Source of the DNA: Neopestalotiopsis rosae
Lineage: Eukaryota; Ascomycota; Sordariomycetes; Amphisphaeriales; Sporocadaceae
Direction: 5' to 3'
Assembly (NCBI GenBank): GCA_023078685.1
Contig: JALGAS010000003.1
Span: 3,596,001-3,660,000, forward strand
Length of the DNA: 64,000 bases
The notes beneath the pieces are model-generated. The model saw nothing but the letters and a program-made list of their open reading frames with translations. It did no database searches and had not been told where the DNA came from. Within the stretch, counting starts at the first letter, position 1; each line of letters starts with the position of its first letter. Both the position numbers and the translations under genes were made by a program. Positions 11,950 to 23,958 of this stretch are shown here, in pieces.

Positions 11950-13571
11950 ATGTCCTGGCAAGTATTATATCAGTGGACTTCTTTGGCGTTGACACTGCTG
12001 GCCACCACTGTGCAGCCAACTTCTGCCAATGTCTCCGACACTTGTTCAACTCTAGGGGCAGTCTATCCCGGTTTGACGCTGTACCCGAATCAGACGTCCT
12101 ACAATGATATCAACGAGGGTAATTGAATTATACGCTGTACTGCCGGGAAAAGCTGTTGACATGACACAGATTACTTTAGTGCCGAAGAATGGATGAGCCC
12201 GGCCTGCATCTTCACCCCTTCCAACGCTAGTCTCATGTCGTTTGCAGTAAACACACTTCGAGATGACGGCACACCGTTTGCGGTCAAGGGTGGTGGATGG
12301 ATGCCGGTGCCAGGAGCAGCCAATATCAACTCGACTGGAATACTTGTCTCGACCGATAATCTGACAGGAGTTACACTATCATCCGACCATTCCTACGTTT
12401 CAGTCAGTGCCGGGGAGAATTGGGCATCGGTATACAATTACTTGGAACCATACGGCCTTCCTGTTGTTGGTTGCAGAGTCGGCGTTGTTGGCGTTTCCGG
12501 ATTCCTGCTTGGAGGTGGCATGTCATTTTTGAGTAATGAGTATGGCTGGGCATCCGCCAACGTGGTTGGCTATGAGGTAAGATTTTGCTAAGTATCCGTA
12601 CATGGTGCAAGCTGATATATTGGTTTTAGGTGGTCCTATCTTGCGGAAATGTTGTCTATGCCACGGCCGAAAATACATATTCTGATTTGTTCTGGGGCCT
12701 GCGTGGCGGCGGAAACAACTTGGGAGTTGTGACTAGGTTTGACCTTAAGACTTTTGAAATTCCCACCGTTACGGTTGGGCAGCTCTCGTACGGTCCAGGC
12801 CAGCGCGATATTTTCCTGCAGAACCTCTACCAATACAGCCAGAGCGGCGTCTTGGATACGCGAGCGTTTGTTTTGCCGACCATTTCATACGTCCCTGCAG
12901 CCAGCCCCAATATTACTTACTCGGCCGCGATGTTTTACGGCGCGAACGATACATCCCCCAAGGCCCTCGAGGATTTCCTGCCTCCGAAGGCAGCCCCGAC
13001 GAGCAACACATTTGCTGCCCGCACCATGGCAAATTGGTCGGCCGAGTCGGATGAGGGTTATAATCAGATACATGGCCAAAGCTTTCGGTTTCATGGCTTC
13101 TCAATGCTCGCCGATCTCGATGCTATGTACGCCGTTCACGACATATTCTTCAAATATGCCGAAGAACGCGGCCCGAATATCACAGGATTCATCTCGACGC
13201 TGGCTATGAACGCCGTTTCCGAGTCGTACATCACCACTGGCCGAGGACAGGATCCATCAGGGGATCCCATGGGCATTGATGTTTCGGCGGCGCCGTATTT
13301 CTTCTGCGAGGAGACGATTTCGTGGTCGTACGAAGCTGACACAGCTTTGATAGAGGAGCTGATCCAAGACATCAACGCAGACCTCGACTCGACGTTAGGA
13401 AATATAATCATTCCGTTTGTCTATCTCAATAATGCCGGCGGCGATCAGGAGGTTTTTGCAAATTACGATGCGACTAATCTTGGTCGATTGATAGCAATTA
13501 GGGACAAGTATGATCCGGCCCACATCTACAGAAAGCAGTTAGTTGGAGGATTTAAGCTACCTTTAGCATGA
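11950..13571 (+). CDS. Secreted FAD-linked oxidase with the FAD-linking His replaced by Trp
   Basis: Three exons (11950-12118, 12170-12576, 12630-13571) with introns of 51 and 53 nt give 505 aa. The N-terminal 26 residues look like a signal peptide (hydrophobic SLALTLLATT). The PCMH/FAD_binding_4 fold is clear (SVSAGENWASVYNYLEPYGL, GFLLGGGMSFLSNEYGWA, WGLRGGGNNLGVVTRFDL), and the C-terminal BBE block ends with KQLVGGFKL. In the usual GGGH motif the His is Trp (residue 100, codon 12298-12300), so the covalent 8-alpha-histidyl link cannot form at that position. The enzyme may bind FAD non-covalently or be altered in function. Substrate unknown. The frame is otherwise intact. Confidence 0.88.
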
Positions 13572-14497
13572 TCATTATGAGTATAGGTACTTACAAATGA
13601 TAATAATTCTCTGCTCCTAGTATGGTTGATTAAAGGCAAAAGAGCAAACGAGCACAAGGTAGAATACATACACGCAATATTTTCACCCATGCACTGGCTC
13701 AAGTCCTTATTGCTTTGTATCGTCTCTCTTGAAGGGCCTGAGCCAATGCAATCTTGCTCACTCGTGCTAACGTGAATCTTATGTCATCCATGACAGGCCC
13801 GCTAAAGAGTTGCATCAGATCCATCCTGTGGCGCAGTCAAGAATCCGAAATGTGGGGCGAGTCCGACGCGGGAACTAGTAGACGTGTGGCAGCGAAGACT
13901 TCAACCAATGAGTGACGATTAGCTACAAGTCGCCAAGGCAGCCATTAAACCAGAGGATGACGACCAAGGTGCAATATTACGGTTTATTCTTCAACAGTGA
14001 GAGTCTGACTTTTTCTGAAGTGAAGTGGTTGCCATGGCACTGGCGTCGTCACCCAAAAAGTTGTAAACCAGTCGTCAACTTGGGTGGCTTTGATGCAGGC
14101 GAAGCTAAGGCAGCCATTGAGGTACAGTACCGTTATATTTGTTATAGCTAAAATAAGAACTCATGATTAATTATCATACTCAGCGTCATCCAAGTATACG
14201 AATTCCGCCGAGCCGCCCGAAATCCGCCGAACGACCCGGGAGACTGGCCCCGTTGCCCCATGTGTCAGCCTAGGAAGTCTTACGCTGCGGCTCCAATTTA
14301 GTAGCTTAGAGCGGTGCTCCCGCGTAGACCTACACGAAGGATTTTAGACTAATCATATCAAAAGATGCTGACAAGTCGCTATATAGACTGTGGTATATAA
14401 TATGCCACGACAAAGCCCGTCTCTGTGTATGTCTATGAACGATACATCCTACCTATCATTTCCTAACCACTAATTCACTACCTAATTCGCTTCCGAC
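13572..14497. other. Intergenic; promoter of serine hydrolase
   Basis: No gene supported. Just upstream of the hydrolase there is a GC-rich stretch (about 14205-14245) with TCCGCCGA repeated directly, and a TATATAAT-like element near 14393-14400, about 100 bp before the ATG at 14498. Confidence 0.4.
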
Positions 14498-16363
14498 ATG
14501 CACTTTTCCTTCCATATTCACTCTTCTCTGGCTATATTTCTGGCCGGAGTGCAATTAGTGTCTGGTCTGGGTGAACCATGCCCCATCATTGGTGCCTATT
14601 ATCCAGTACCTACCACTCTCAGTAGTAGCATCAATGTCCAAAATGCCATAAAAAGTGCCCAGGATCAACTGGCAAACGCCTTTGTCAATGGCACGTTGGA
14701 CGGCAACGAGACGAGTCTCTCGGTCAACGTATACTCACTCGAAGAGGAGGCTCCTTTGTTCACTTTTCACTACACACCTGAGCTTCATGCGACTCAGCGA
14801 ACTGCCGGAGTCGTTTCAGTCGACTCTAATACCATCTACCGAATCGGTAGTGTCTCGAAGTTGTGGACAGCGTATCTGTATCTGATCACCGCTGGTGACA
14901 GATCATGGAACTATCCCGTCACCGACTTTATTCCCGAGCTTGCCGCGGCTGCGGAAGAGAAGAAGGCATCAAGCAATCCCGTCGACAATGTGGCATGGGA
15001 AGATATCACTGTGGGCGCGCTGGCTGCTCACCTGGCCGGAATAAGCAGAGAACCTTCGTGGAGTGCCGAGTTGGCGACTGCGCTCGAGGCCATGGGCCTT
15101 CCTGATCAGGGCGGTCAATCACATTCTACTTGCGGCAATGCTGAACAAGCCTTTTTGGCGTGTAATCGAACCGGCACGTATCATCAACCTTTTTTTTTTC
15201 TTTTTTTTTTTCTTTGCTTAACCGGTTTGATTGCCTGTTGCTAATCATGTATGTATACAGCCTTCTTTGAGGATTACACCCAACGACACCCAACGACGAG
15301 CCCCTTCCAGACCCCAGCCTATTCCAACGGCGCCTACCAGATCCTGGCGTACGTGCTACAAAACATCACGGGCCGCTCCGTAGAAGAAGACTTTCAGACG
15401 CGCTTCGTCAATCCACTGGGGCTAAACGCGACATACTACCGCCCCCCTTCAGAATCGGTGTCCAACGCGGCAGCTTTCATTCCAGGCAACGTCTCCTCGA
15501 GCTGGTGGGACAGCGACCTCCTAGACGAGACGCCCGCGGGCGGCTACTACAGTACCCTCAACGACATGACCAAGGTCGGGCGCGCCATGCTCAACCATAC
15601 GCTGCTGAGCCCCGCCCAGACCCGGCGGTGGATGAAGCCGCACGCCTTCACGTCGGACCCGCGCTACGCCGTCGGCGCGCCCTGGGAGATTGTGCAGTCG
15701 CCGGGCTCTCCAAATTCTTGGATCTACACCAAGACGGGCGACCTGGGTGCGTATTCTGGTGTGCAGGCGCTCATGCCTGATCTGAACATTGGCATGAACA
15801 TCTTGGCCGCGGGAACGCGATCAGGTGACCAGGCCCGCGTCGCTGCTGATATTCTGGCCGAGGTCTTTGTGCCTGCGTTCTGGGCGCAAGCCAAGAATGA
15901 GACGGAGACCGTCTACGCCGGCACGTATGCGGACCCAGACAAGAATTCGACCATTGCAGTCGCAACGGCAGATGACACGCCCGGTCTGGTGGTGCAAAAG
16001 TTCATTCTCGGCGGCCAAGACGTGCTGGCAGCATTGGAACAATTGTTCAAGTCAAAGTTTACGCTGCGCTTGTACCCCATGGGCCTCAGCACCCCAGGGC
16101 CCAACGGTACCACGACGGAATCTTGGCGCGCCATTTTCGAGACGCCGGCTTCCTTGTCGCTTTCCGACTCAACTAGCTGCATCTCTTGGTTCCTGCTTAA
16201 CCAGTACACATATGGTGGTGTCGGTCTTGATGAGTTCTTGTTCACCATGGGCGCTGGTAGGAAGAGTGCTCTGACGATACAATCACGAATAGCTGGTGTA
16301 GGCATTGCCAGGACGGAGCCTATGATTTCCGATGCAAGAAGGCTTGCAAAGTGGACTTCGTGA
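14498..16363 (+). CDS. Secreted beta-lactamase-fold serine hydrolase
   Basis: Two exons. Exon 2 begins at 15261. Exon 1 ends at 15173 if a GC-AG intron is used (592 aa), or at 15161 with a GTAATC donor (588 aa). Residues 1-23 are a signal peptide. The class C/LACTB-type catalytic SxxK is in GSVSKLWTA, and the YxN motif in AYSNGAYQILAY. A C-terminal extension of about 150 residues follows. Several NxT/S sites fit a secreted glycoprotein. Family members hydrolyse esters, peptides or lactams; the substrate is not predictable. The intron carries a long T-tract (about 15190-15211). It is convergent with the histidine kinase. Confidence 0.86.
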
Positions 16364-16963
16364 TGCGCAAAAAGATCAGTGAGGATTTTTGACTTTTACA
16401 GTATTTGACGCCAGTCATTTCAAATTTATTGGGTATCTTGTGTATTTGTACCTATCATTTCACGAATAGTCGCCATTACAAGACTTTGAGGAAGTTGAAA
16501 CTAGTGCAGAATGTAGTCTGACTCTCGGCCGCAACCAGCCTCTATCTTTGTCCTCGATCCACAGTATGACGTGCGCAACATGCTGTGATGTCTCGCATTC
16601 TATTCAACCGCCCAGCCAAAATCCACATGTGTGCGCCGAACCCGAACTCCTAGCTCTGCTCACTCCGTTCGCAGAAGGGAATTCAGTCGTCCTGTTTATT
16701 GAAACACCCCTCTTTGAGAACAACCGTGAACTCTCATAATACCAAGTGAATCTTGCATATGTTAAGTTACCCCAACCTGTCAAAAGCGGCACCACACACC
16801 CGCACTCAGAATGGCCGAAGCATCAAGGAGGCCCATCGTTCGTAAGCACCCAAGGCCATCATCGACCTGCAACGGAGTCGTGAGCTGCTTCAATTTTTTT
16901 ACACAGCTCACGTCGATTTGGTCGAGCGTAAATAGCTGGAAGCCGTCATCGGAGTTCCTCGTC
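16364..16963. other. Convergent intergenic region
   Basis: Region between the 3' ends of the serine hydrolase and the histidine kinase. No open frame with family features and no repeat seen. Confidence 0.45.
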
Positions 16964-19900
16964 TCAGGCCTGGGATCCCAGCCCCTTGTCGTCAATAAGC
17001 TCTGTCAGCTGATTCAGGCGCACAGGTTTCGGCAAGAAGAAGTCCACGCCACTGCCAAAAGCTTCTTGCTGTACTTTCCCTGAAGCCATTCCAGTCAAAG
17101 CCACGATCAGTGAACGTGGCAGCTTTTGTGATTGCTCAAATTCGCGAATCCGCCTTGTGGCCTCCAAGCCGTCCATGACCGGCATGGAAATGTCTGGCAT
17201 GTGTTAGTGGAGAAGAACAGTCACAACAAAGAGATGATCATACCCATCAGAATGCATCGGAAGTGGCCTGGAGTAGACGAATATGTCTGCAATGCTTCCA
17301 GCCCATTACTTGCACTATCATACTTGCGTTTCATCTTCTTCATAAAAGCCGAGAGGATCTACTAATCATTAGTAGGACATCATCAGACGGGAAGTAGTGT
17401 TTGTACCTGTAAGTTGATCTTGTTGTCATCGACAAGCAGGAACTCTACAGCCTGCTCGTTTCCGGAGCTTGATGGTGTATCGCTGCCAGGGCCAGAGCCT
17501 GTCTCTGGCTGTATGTCATCGGCATGTTTAGCTTCCTCAATGGTCTGTTGGGCCGCAGCTTTGGTCAGGGATTCGAGCGATAGGGTCGGGTCAACATGAG
17601 AGTCACCCACACTATGCGTTTCTCGATTTTCGGGACTGCAACTGGGGTCGACCGTGAGAGGCTGTAAATTTCGCATTTCCAATGCATCCGCGGCTCCTGC
17701 TGGAGAGGCTGAAAATATTTGCCAGCGTTCCATGACCAACAATAGTGCCTTGGAGAGCTTGTGAGGTCCAATACTAAATAAAATTAGTCACATGCGCACA
17801 CGACTAAAAGACCGAGTTCACTTACGGCTGCGAAATAAACTCGAAAAAGTCACTTCTTCTCCTATCCCGGCTCTTATCCAATAGAGCTCGCGCAATACTT
17901 CCATTTTGGCATACCACAACAATGGGAGGTAAAATAGCAGAGGGCCCGCGCATCAGTCGGTCGAAGTATTGGTCGTTGCATATGATGCAGTCTGGGCGAG
18001 TGTCCTCGTCATCTTCAGCAATAACTTCCAATTGAAGCCAGGCGCCGCACAAATTGGAAAGAAGTTCCCGTTCTACAGGTGCAGTATGATTGGGAAGACC
18101 ACCCTTGTCGACACTATTTTTGAAGCCACGAAGACCGACCCTCAGACCCTTCAGAGAGGCAGCGTCGGTTTCCGTGGTACTAACATCTTCGGCGGCTGTT
18201 TTCGCTTGTGCTAGCGGTATGATGACCTCCATCTTTGTTCCATGACCCAGTTGACTCTCCACTGTGATCGTGCCCTTCAACAGAGTAATGATTTGATGTA
18301 TCAGGCTGAGGCCTAGACCAGTCCCCGGTTGCAAATTGTCCTCTTGGCTGAAAGGAGTGAAGATCTTGTCGCGAAGGAAATCTGGGGCGATTCCCTTGCC
18401 GGAGTCAATCACTGTGAGTTTGAGATTTGTCTGGTTGTAATTGCGCCTGACCGGCACTTTGATGAGTCTCAGCTGTACCAGAATGTAGCCACTGTTTGTG
18501 TACTTCATGGAATTGCCGAGAATGTTCATCATAATGCGCCTGAGTCCTCCTGCTTGAACGTGTCGCGTCCACTTGACATTCGCATCAATGTCGAGGTATA
18601 CAGCCACGGAACCGTTGGATATGCGCCGTGGATCGCGATCATCTTGGTATGCAAAGGAACTTTGGTCGTACAGAGATCCTGGCGCGCGTGCAGGGTCGGC
18701 CTGAACGTCTCGGAAACGGCCATAACCAAAACCAGCATATACACTCTCAATGGTCTCCTCAACCAGAACGCTGACATCAACGTCTACTGCAAGTGGTGCC
18801 ATTTGGGACTCAAAAGACTGCTGTTGCTTTTTCAAGGTCTTGTCGCCATGCCTAGACGCCCTCTTTGGAGACTGCGGCGGTTTTGTTGACTTGACGAACC
18901 GGTTCATCTTGCTATAATCAAGCAGATGTTCGATGACGTCCAACAACGTCCGGCCGCAGGATTCCATTGAATGCAAGGTGTCGCCCTGAAAAGCATCAAG
19001 TTCGGTATCCTGTATCAGCTCAATTCCTGCCAACACGCCGTGCAGGGGAGATCTCAACTCATGACTGAGAGAGCCTAGCAGATCCGACTTCATTTTCTCG
19101 GAATGGGCAGCCTCAATGCGGTTTATCTCAGCCATTATAGTCGAGCCAAATGCCCGTAAATAGCTGACTTCCTTCTCGATTGAAAAGATACGATCCGGGC
19201 TCTTCGTCCATACAAATGCGCTTGCATGCCATCTTTCTTTCGAAGAATCCCAAAGCGGAACCATTGCTACGCTACGAGCCCCATTGAGTATGGCTGCAAA
19301 CATTGTGCTCTCCGACTGTCGGGACTGGGTGACTTTGCGTTTCCGCTCCTGCAGGGAAAATGGGATATTGCCAGAATCTGGATCTGACATACGAAGCCGG
19401 TCTTCCTCCGAGTCACCAGAAACAACCTCGCCATCGCTATCGAATGTGAATGTCTTGCCGGCAGGGTATCTTCGGAGAAGGGCTCGCAGGAACTTTTGAG
19501 GGACATTGATTGAAGAGCTACTGTGGAGTTTGCCATCAATACTCGATGCCTCGCTTGTCGAGAACCCCATGATGCGGCAATACTTTTGCCCCAGGTCTTC
19601 CTTATCTTCATGTCCCTCGCTGCCAGAAGTATCGGGCTGGGACTCTGAGCTGGTGGTTTCACTGTCGGAATTGTTTGGCACGAGACCCCCAAAGCTGCCA
19701 ATCATAGCATCTAGGAAGGCAACCCCTTCCACCTCGATGGATTCCCGGATGATGTTGGCCGCCTTTCCGAATGCTTCCCTGAGCTCTCTAGTGTGTAGTT
19801 CATCCCCAAAAGATTTTGCGGCGCCACTCGTCACCGATGCGTTTGAGTGGATTGTAAATCTGGTTGATTTGGAGGCCTTGTCTGTTGTTGATCGAGAATC

Positions 19901-20979
19901 TTGACCGCTAGAAACAACCCCTTTGGGATCGCTTACCGACAACGATGGCAAGGGCGGAGGTGACGACTCGTCTGCATTCCTCTCGGGTGCTGCTGCCAAG
20001 GCCGACTTGCGATGGGGTTCTGAGTCAGGGCCGTGGTACAGGTTACGGGAGGACTCAAAGGCGCTTTCGTACATGGCGAGGCCCCGGCCAGAGTCCGCCT
20101 GTTGCAGTAACTGCTGGTTCTTGTTGAGTTTCCCTTCCATACCGCTCTGTTCGAACGCTGCTACATTTGTGCCTCGCCAGAGGTTGGACATGGTTGACTT
20201 GCCCTCGACAAAGCTGCCGATTCCCCTGACCATGCGGTCACTCCTACCCGCACTCTCGGCCACTCGGCGCAGCTCTAGGTGGCTCATGACAGCCCGGGAC
20301 ATTAGCTGCGTGAAATCGACCTCTGTCGTAGACAGGCCATCTCGTGGCTTGTCATCAAAAACGGAGAAAGCGCCGATACATATGCCCCTGGCCGTTCGCA
20401 AAGCAGCACCTGCGTAGAATCGGTTATTTGGCGCATTTGTAACATGGTCCTTGTCAAAGTAGCGCGTGTCTTGGGTCAAGTCGGGTATGACAGACACGGG
20501 CAGAGTCGTCGTGGACGAGAGTTTCGATTCGTCCGTCGCAGAGTCGTCGGCGGCGGTTAGAAGATGGTCACAACCGGTGTATGACCGTGGAACGGCAGCA
20601 CAGCCTAGCCAGAGGTCCTCGGGCTGGTTGGTGTTGGTTGCAAGGCTGGAGGAGGGCGTGGCTTCAGCAATCACGTATTGGTTGTTCTGGTCGAAGATGG
20701 AGATGATGCAGCGGGCGGCGCCTAGCCTGAGGGCGCCCAGCTGCGCAAAGGCGTTGAGCCCGGCATCGACAGAGGTTAGAGCAGTACCGGGCTTTGGTCG
20801 TTCTGTGCTCTCCTTGATATGGCAGCTTTGTGGTTGGAAGGGAAAAAGGTCAGCTCCCGAGATGACTGCAGTCCGCACGAAACCCGACTCGACTACAGCT
20901 TGAGCGACACGTACAAAACCGTCGCGAACTTGAAGGCTTCCCTCTCGCGGGCCGCCTCCGAAACCGTCTTGTTGACCAT
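16964..20979 (-). CDS. GAF-domain hybrid sensor histidine kinase
   Basis: Five exons (20979-20915, 20825-17826, 17773-17407, 17358-17244, 17193-16964), introns 89, 52, 48 and 50 nt, 1258 aa. The small first exon (22 residues, MVNKTVSEAAREREAF...) joins through a GTACGT donor and a CTGAC branch/polypyrimidine/AAAG acceptor, and restores the N-terminus expected in this family. Domains in order: GAF-like sensor (about 35-220), long Ser-rich linker, HisKA with H-box SLSHELRSP (His610), HATPase_c with N box (ILGNSMKYTNS), G1 (DSGKGIAP) and G2 (GTGLGLS), then a receiver with LLVDDNKIN, phospho-acceptor Asp1183 in ILMDISMPVMDG, and Lys in FLPKPV. All catalytic residues are present. It is a soluble His-Asp phosphorelay sensor that would signal through an Hpt protein encoded elsewhere. 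Confidence 0.93.
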
Positions 20980-21440
20980 GGTACGATGCGCTGACCGCGC
21001 GTCAAATTACACGGGGTCTGTCGTTCTGGGCGTAGGATGGATGGATGGGACCATTTCGAGGTGCGAATGAGCGATGATGATGATGGAATTTTGAGATGTC
21101 GGTTCGAATTCCCACAGGTCGATCGAGATCCGGGTGCTTTGCGCTAGCTACAATCGTTTAGGCGATGCGCGGGGCCCAGGCAGATCTAGATGTGCCTAGA
21201 ACGCTGCCCTCTTGGAGATCATAAACGAGTCAAATATGGAATTGGAAGGCATTTTATGTATTCTGTGTAAAACTACGGCTATTAGGCAAAAATCCACGTT
21301 CAAGAATCATATGCATGCATGGCAAAAGTCACTGATTTGCGGTGGTTGATGGATTCTCGACATGCTTTATTCATTCAGTAAATTCATGTCAACCCCCCTA
21401 GATTGCGCCATTTGGACATGGGTACCGATTTGTCTACCTA
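20980..21440. other. Intergenic between kinase promoter and transporter 3' end
   Basis: Upstream region of the histidine kinase gene (minus strand). Nothing beyond ordinary sequence is seen. Confidence 0.4.
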
Positions 21441-23077
21441 CTACAGCGTGAAGAGATTGACGTCTTCCCCAGTTCCCCTTAGCTTCTTATTCGCCCTGCG
21501 CAACAATATCTTCATAATGATACACGTCGCAATGGATACGCCCGAAGAGACGGCCTTGAGAATATTGGCCATTACATAGCGGGGACCATCCGAGGAAGGG
21601 AAGAAATAAGGACTCCAAATGTTGCCCAGCTGACTTAGCAGATTGATAATGGCGGTAGCGCAAGCGCGCTTCTCGGGCGTCTGGTTCAGCGTGGAGCTAG
21701 CCCAGCTGAAAACCACGGCGTTGGAGGAGAAGCAGCCGCATATGTACAAGAAAGCGACAGCATAGCGGGCCGCATTGTTGGTCGTCGCCAGCGTCACGAT
21801 GAAACCAATGCACGCCACGCCCTGGGGAATGGAAATGTGGTATCCGCGCTCCTTGCGGCGGTCGCTGGACCATGCTGTCAAAAAGGCCACAACTGTGCCA
21901 ACAAGATAAGGGGGCGCCGTCAGTAAGAGGGTGGTGGTGTTGTCGCCAAGCTTCATGCTCTTGACTAGTGTGGGGAAGAAGTTGTTGAAGCCATAGGCGC
22001 TGTGATTGGCTGTCAACATGATGGACGCGTGCTCTTGTGTTAGTAATGGATTCAAAATCGTCAAGAAATGTAGGAAAACACGTACAAAGATCCATGTGCG
22101 AACGTCCTTGACTGCCAGCGTGAGACCACGCCATACACTCGAGTCCTCAGTCGGGAGCGATACGCGATCTCTAGCGATTCTCTCCACCGCGACCTTCTGC
22201 TCCTCATCGGTCAAGAGCCATTTGACAACGCCAGACTTCATTCCTGGGAAATCAGGGAGCAGAAACACGCCAATCATGGCAGCACCAAAACTTCCTGCAC
22301 CCTCAATGATGAACAGCCATCTCCAACCAGCAATACCGTGCGCGCCTTCGAGGCTCGACAATACGCCGGCGGCAATGAGACCGGAAAAGGCCGTCGCGAG
22401 GAGAACACCCGAGTAGAGAAATGCTGTTCTCAAAGCCAGCTCAGCAGCTGAGCATGTACATGGCGCCGGGGAAGAAGGGCGCCTCGGCAATACCCAAGAA
22501 GAAGCGAATGGCGATGAGGTCTTGATAGTTTCTGGCAGCGGCAGTGGAGGCGGAAATGATGGACCATAGAGCTACACAGGCTGGGAGATAGAGGGAGGGT
22601 CGTGTTCGAGTAATTATCATGTTACTATACTCGATCATTAGCTTGTTTTCTTTCGAAAACCAAGATCAAGTGCCATGCCAACATACCTGGGAAGCTGCAT
22701 CAACATGTATCCAACGTTGAGAATAGAAACTGCAACATTGAACTGGCTGCCAACAAGTCCGAGATCCTTCTCGAACGTGCTCAGTCTTGCTTGTCTATTG
22801 TAAAGTGAGTATCGAGTGTATGAAATGAATACATTGCTCTAAAGACTTACGCAATATTGTTACGGTCGAGGTAGTTGAACAGATAAAACACCCAAAGGAT
22901 AGGAACAAGTGTGAGATCAAGCTTTCGCACAAGTCTCTTCTCTGCCGCTTTCCATTGTTCGTCCGAGAGACCGCAATTGTCATGTTCCTTCAAGGTAACA
23001 TCTGGCGCATCAGACCCTTTGCGTTCAATATGGTTCGAGGTCTCGCGCTCGGTCATCTTCTCGTCGACTTGAGACAT
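21441..23077 (-). pseudogene. MFS transporter, ACS/DAL5 type, with a frameshifting deletion
   Basis: Exons 23077-22851, 22794-22687, 22624 to about 22086 and 22031-21441 encode a typical anion:cation symporter: cytosolic N-tail, PILWVFYLFNYLDRNNIA helix 1, FFLGIAEAPFFPGAMYMLS, and MLTANHSAYGFNNFFPTLV. After MYMLSC (near 22443) the frame hits TGA and resumes in another frame at ELALRTAFLYSG. The conserved W-Y-T-R-x segment between them is missing: one nucleotide stands where about 15 are expected. No intron can explain this. The lesion sits in a perfect palindrome, GCTCAGC-A-GCTGAGC (22439-22453). The rest of the gene is well preserved, so loss is recent, or the sequence has an error here. ACS members carry small carboxylates, allantoate or nicotinate, which fits the neighbouring carboxylate enzymes. 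Confidence 0.8.
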
Positions 23078-23958
23078 GGTGATGATAGTAAAAACCCTTT
23101 TGAAGAGATTCGGAATCAGAGTAATGTCACAAAGTTCTGAAACCAAAGCTCGAAGATGAGTTTTCGACCTTGGTTACCAAATGACCGGGAGACAGCAGGC
23201 GACCTCGATGATCCTTAAATGCAACAATATGTATCACTTTCCGTGGCAACTTGGCAACCCCATGGGGAGAGAGAATATGGTGCCACTATTGTTGGCACTA
23301 AGCAGTGGAAGGGCCCAGGCTGATGGGTCAGCTCATCTTGGCTAATGGTCAGCATGTCATTATCACGGACAAGCCCGTTGGTGAGGAGGTTTGTGGTCAG
23401 TGGAGATCGGGACGAGAAGAGACGATGTCACTTGTGGGGAAATACTGGGTTGCTCCGCGAGCAAGGCCCAGCATCAGGGGCGCGGAGCGTTCCATGTCAG
23501 ACATCTAGGCGTCCATGACTCAGGCTATCACGCTTGCTTAGCGCCACCCCGGAAACAAACAAATAGATGCTGTGAATATTATATTCTGCTAGGCACATTG
23601 GAGAAATGTGCAGGGGGAAGTCTTGATCTGTCGAAATTCCCCAGTCTTTATGGTCTAAGCGATTGTATGGGGAAGATTAGTTACGTGGAGTAGCCGCAAC
23701 GGTCAACGTAGGACAGAGAAATATATTGTCAGCAAGAATATTAGGACGACTGTAAAACTAAGATAGGCAATTCAGCATCAGTCATCATGTAAAGACAATG
23801 GCCACATACTACCAAGAATTTCCAGAGATTCGTGTACCATACGGCAGTGTGGTCTATACAAAGTGATAAGTCAAAGATCAGGACAGGGGCCGCCACGCAA
23901 ATACAAGCACGTTCTGTAGAAGCCGTTCCAAGTTATAATTATTTAATCAACATATGTA
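23078..23958. promoter_or_regulatory. Transporter upstream region with CGG-N6-CCG site
   Basis: No gene supported. It holds a CGG-ACAAGC-CCG palindromic half-site pair at 23366-23377, 289 bp upstream of the transporter ATG. The same arrangement recurs upstream of other genes of the cluster. Confidence 0.5.
23366..23377. promoter_or_regulatory. Putative Zn2Cys6 site CGG-N6-CCG (transporter)
   Basis: CGGACAAGCCCG. Inverted CGG triplets spaced by 6 nt, the spacing bound by Ppr1/UaY-class zinc-cluster dimers (established for those proteins). The spacer ACAAGC recurs in a near match upstream of the aconitase gene (26719-26730). ACAAGT is found upstream of the lactonase gene (35460-35471). Confidence 0.5.

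Noticed and set aside
13912..14151. 79-codon frame upstream of the serine hydrolase
   Set aside because: No recognisable motif and unlike coding composition of neighbours.
4397..16363. Secondary-metabolite cluster with a backbone enzyme
   Set aside because: FAD oxidases, a regulator and a hydrolase are present but no PKS, NRPS, terpene or RiPP core gene is seen.
22430..22470. Intron to explain the transporter frame break
   Set aside because: The only GT...AG pair available there is 12 nt long, and the missing residues are conserved coding sequence.
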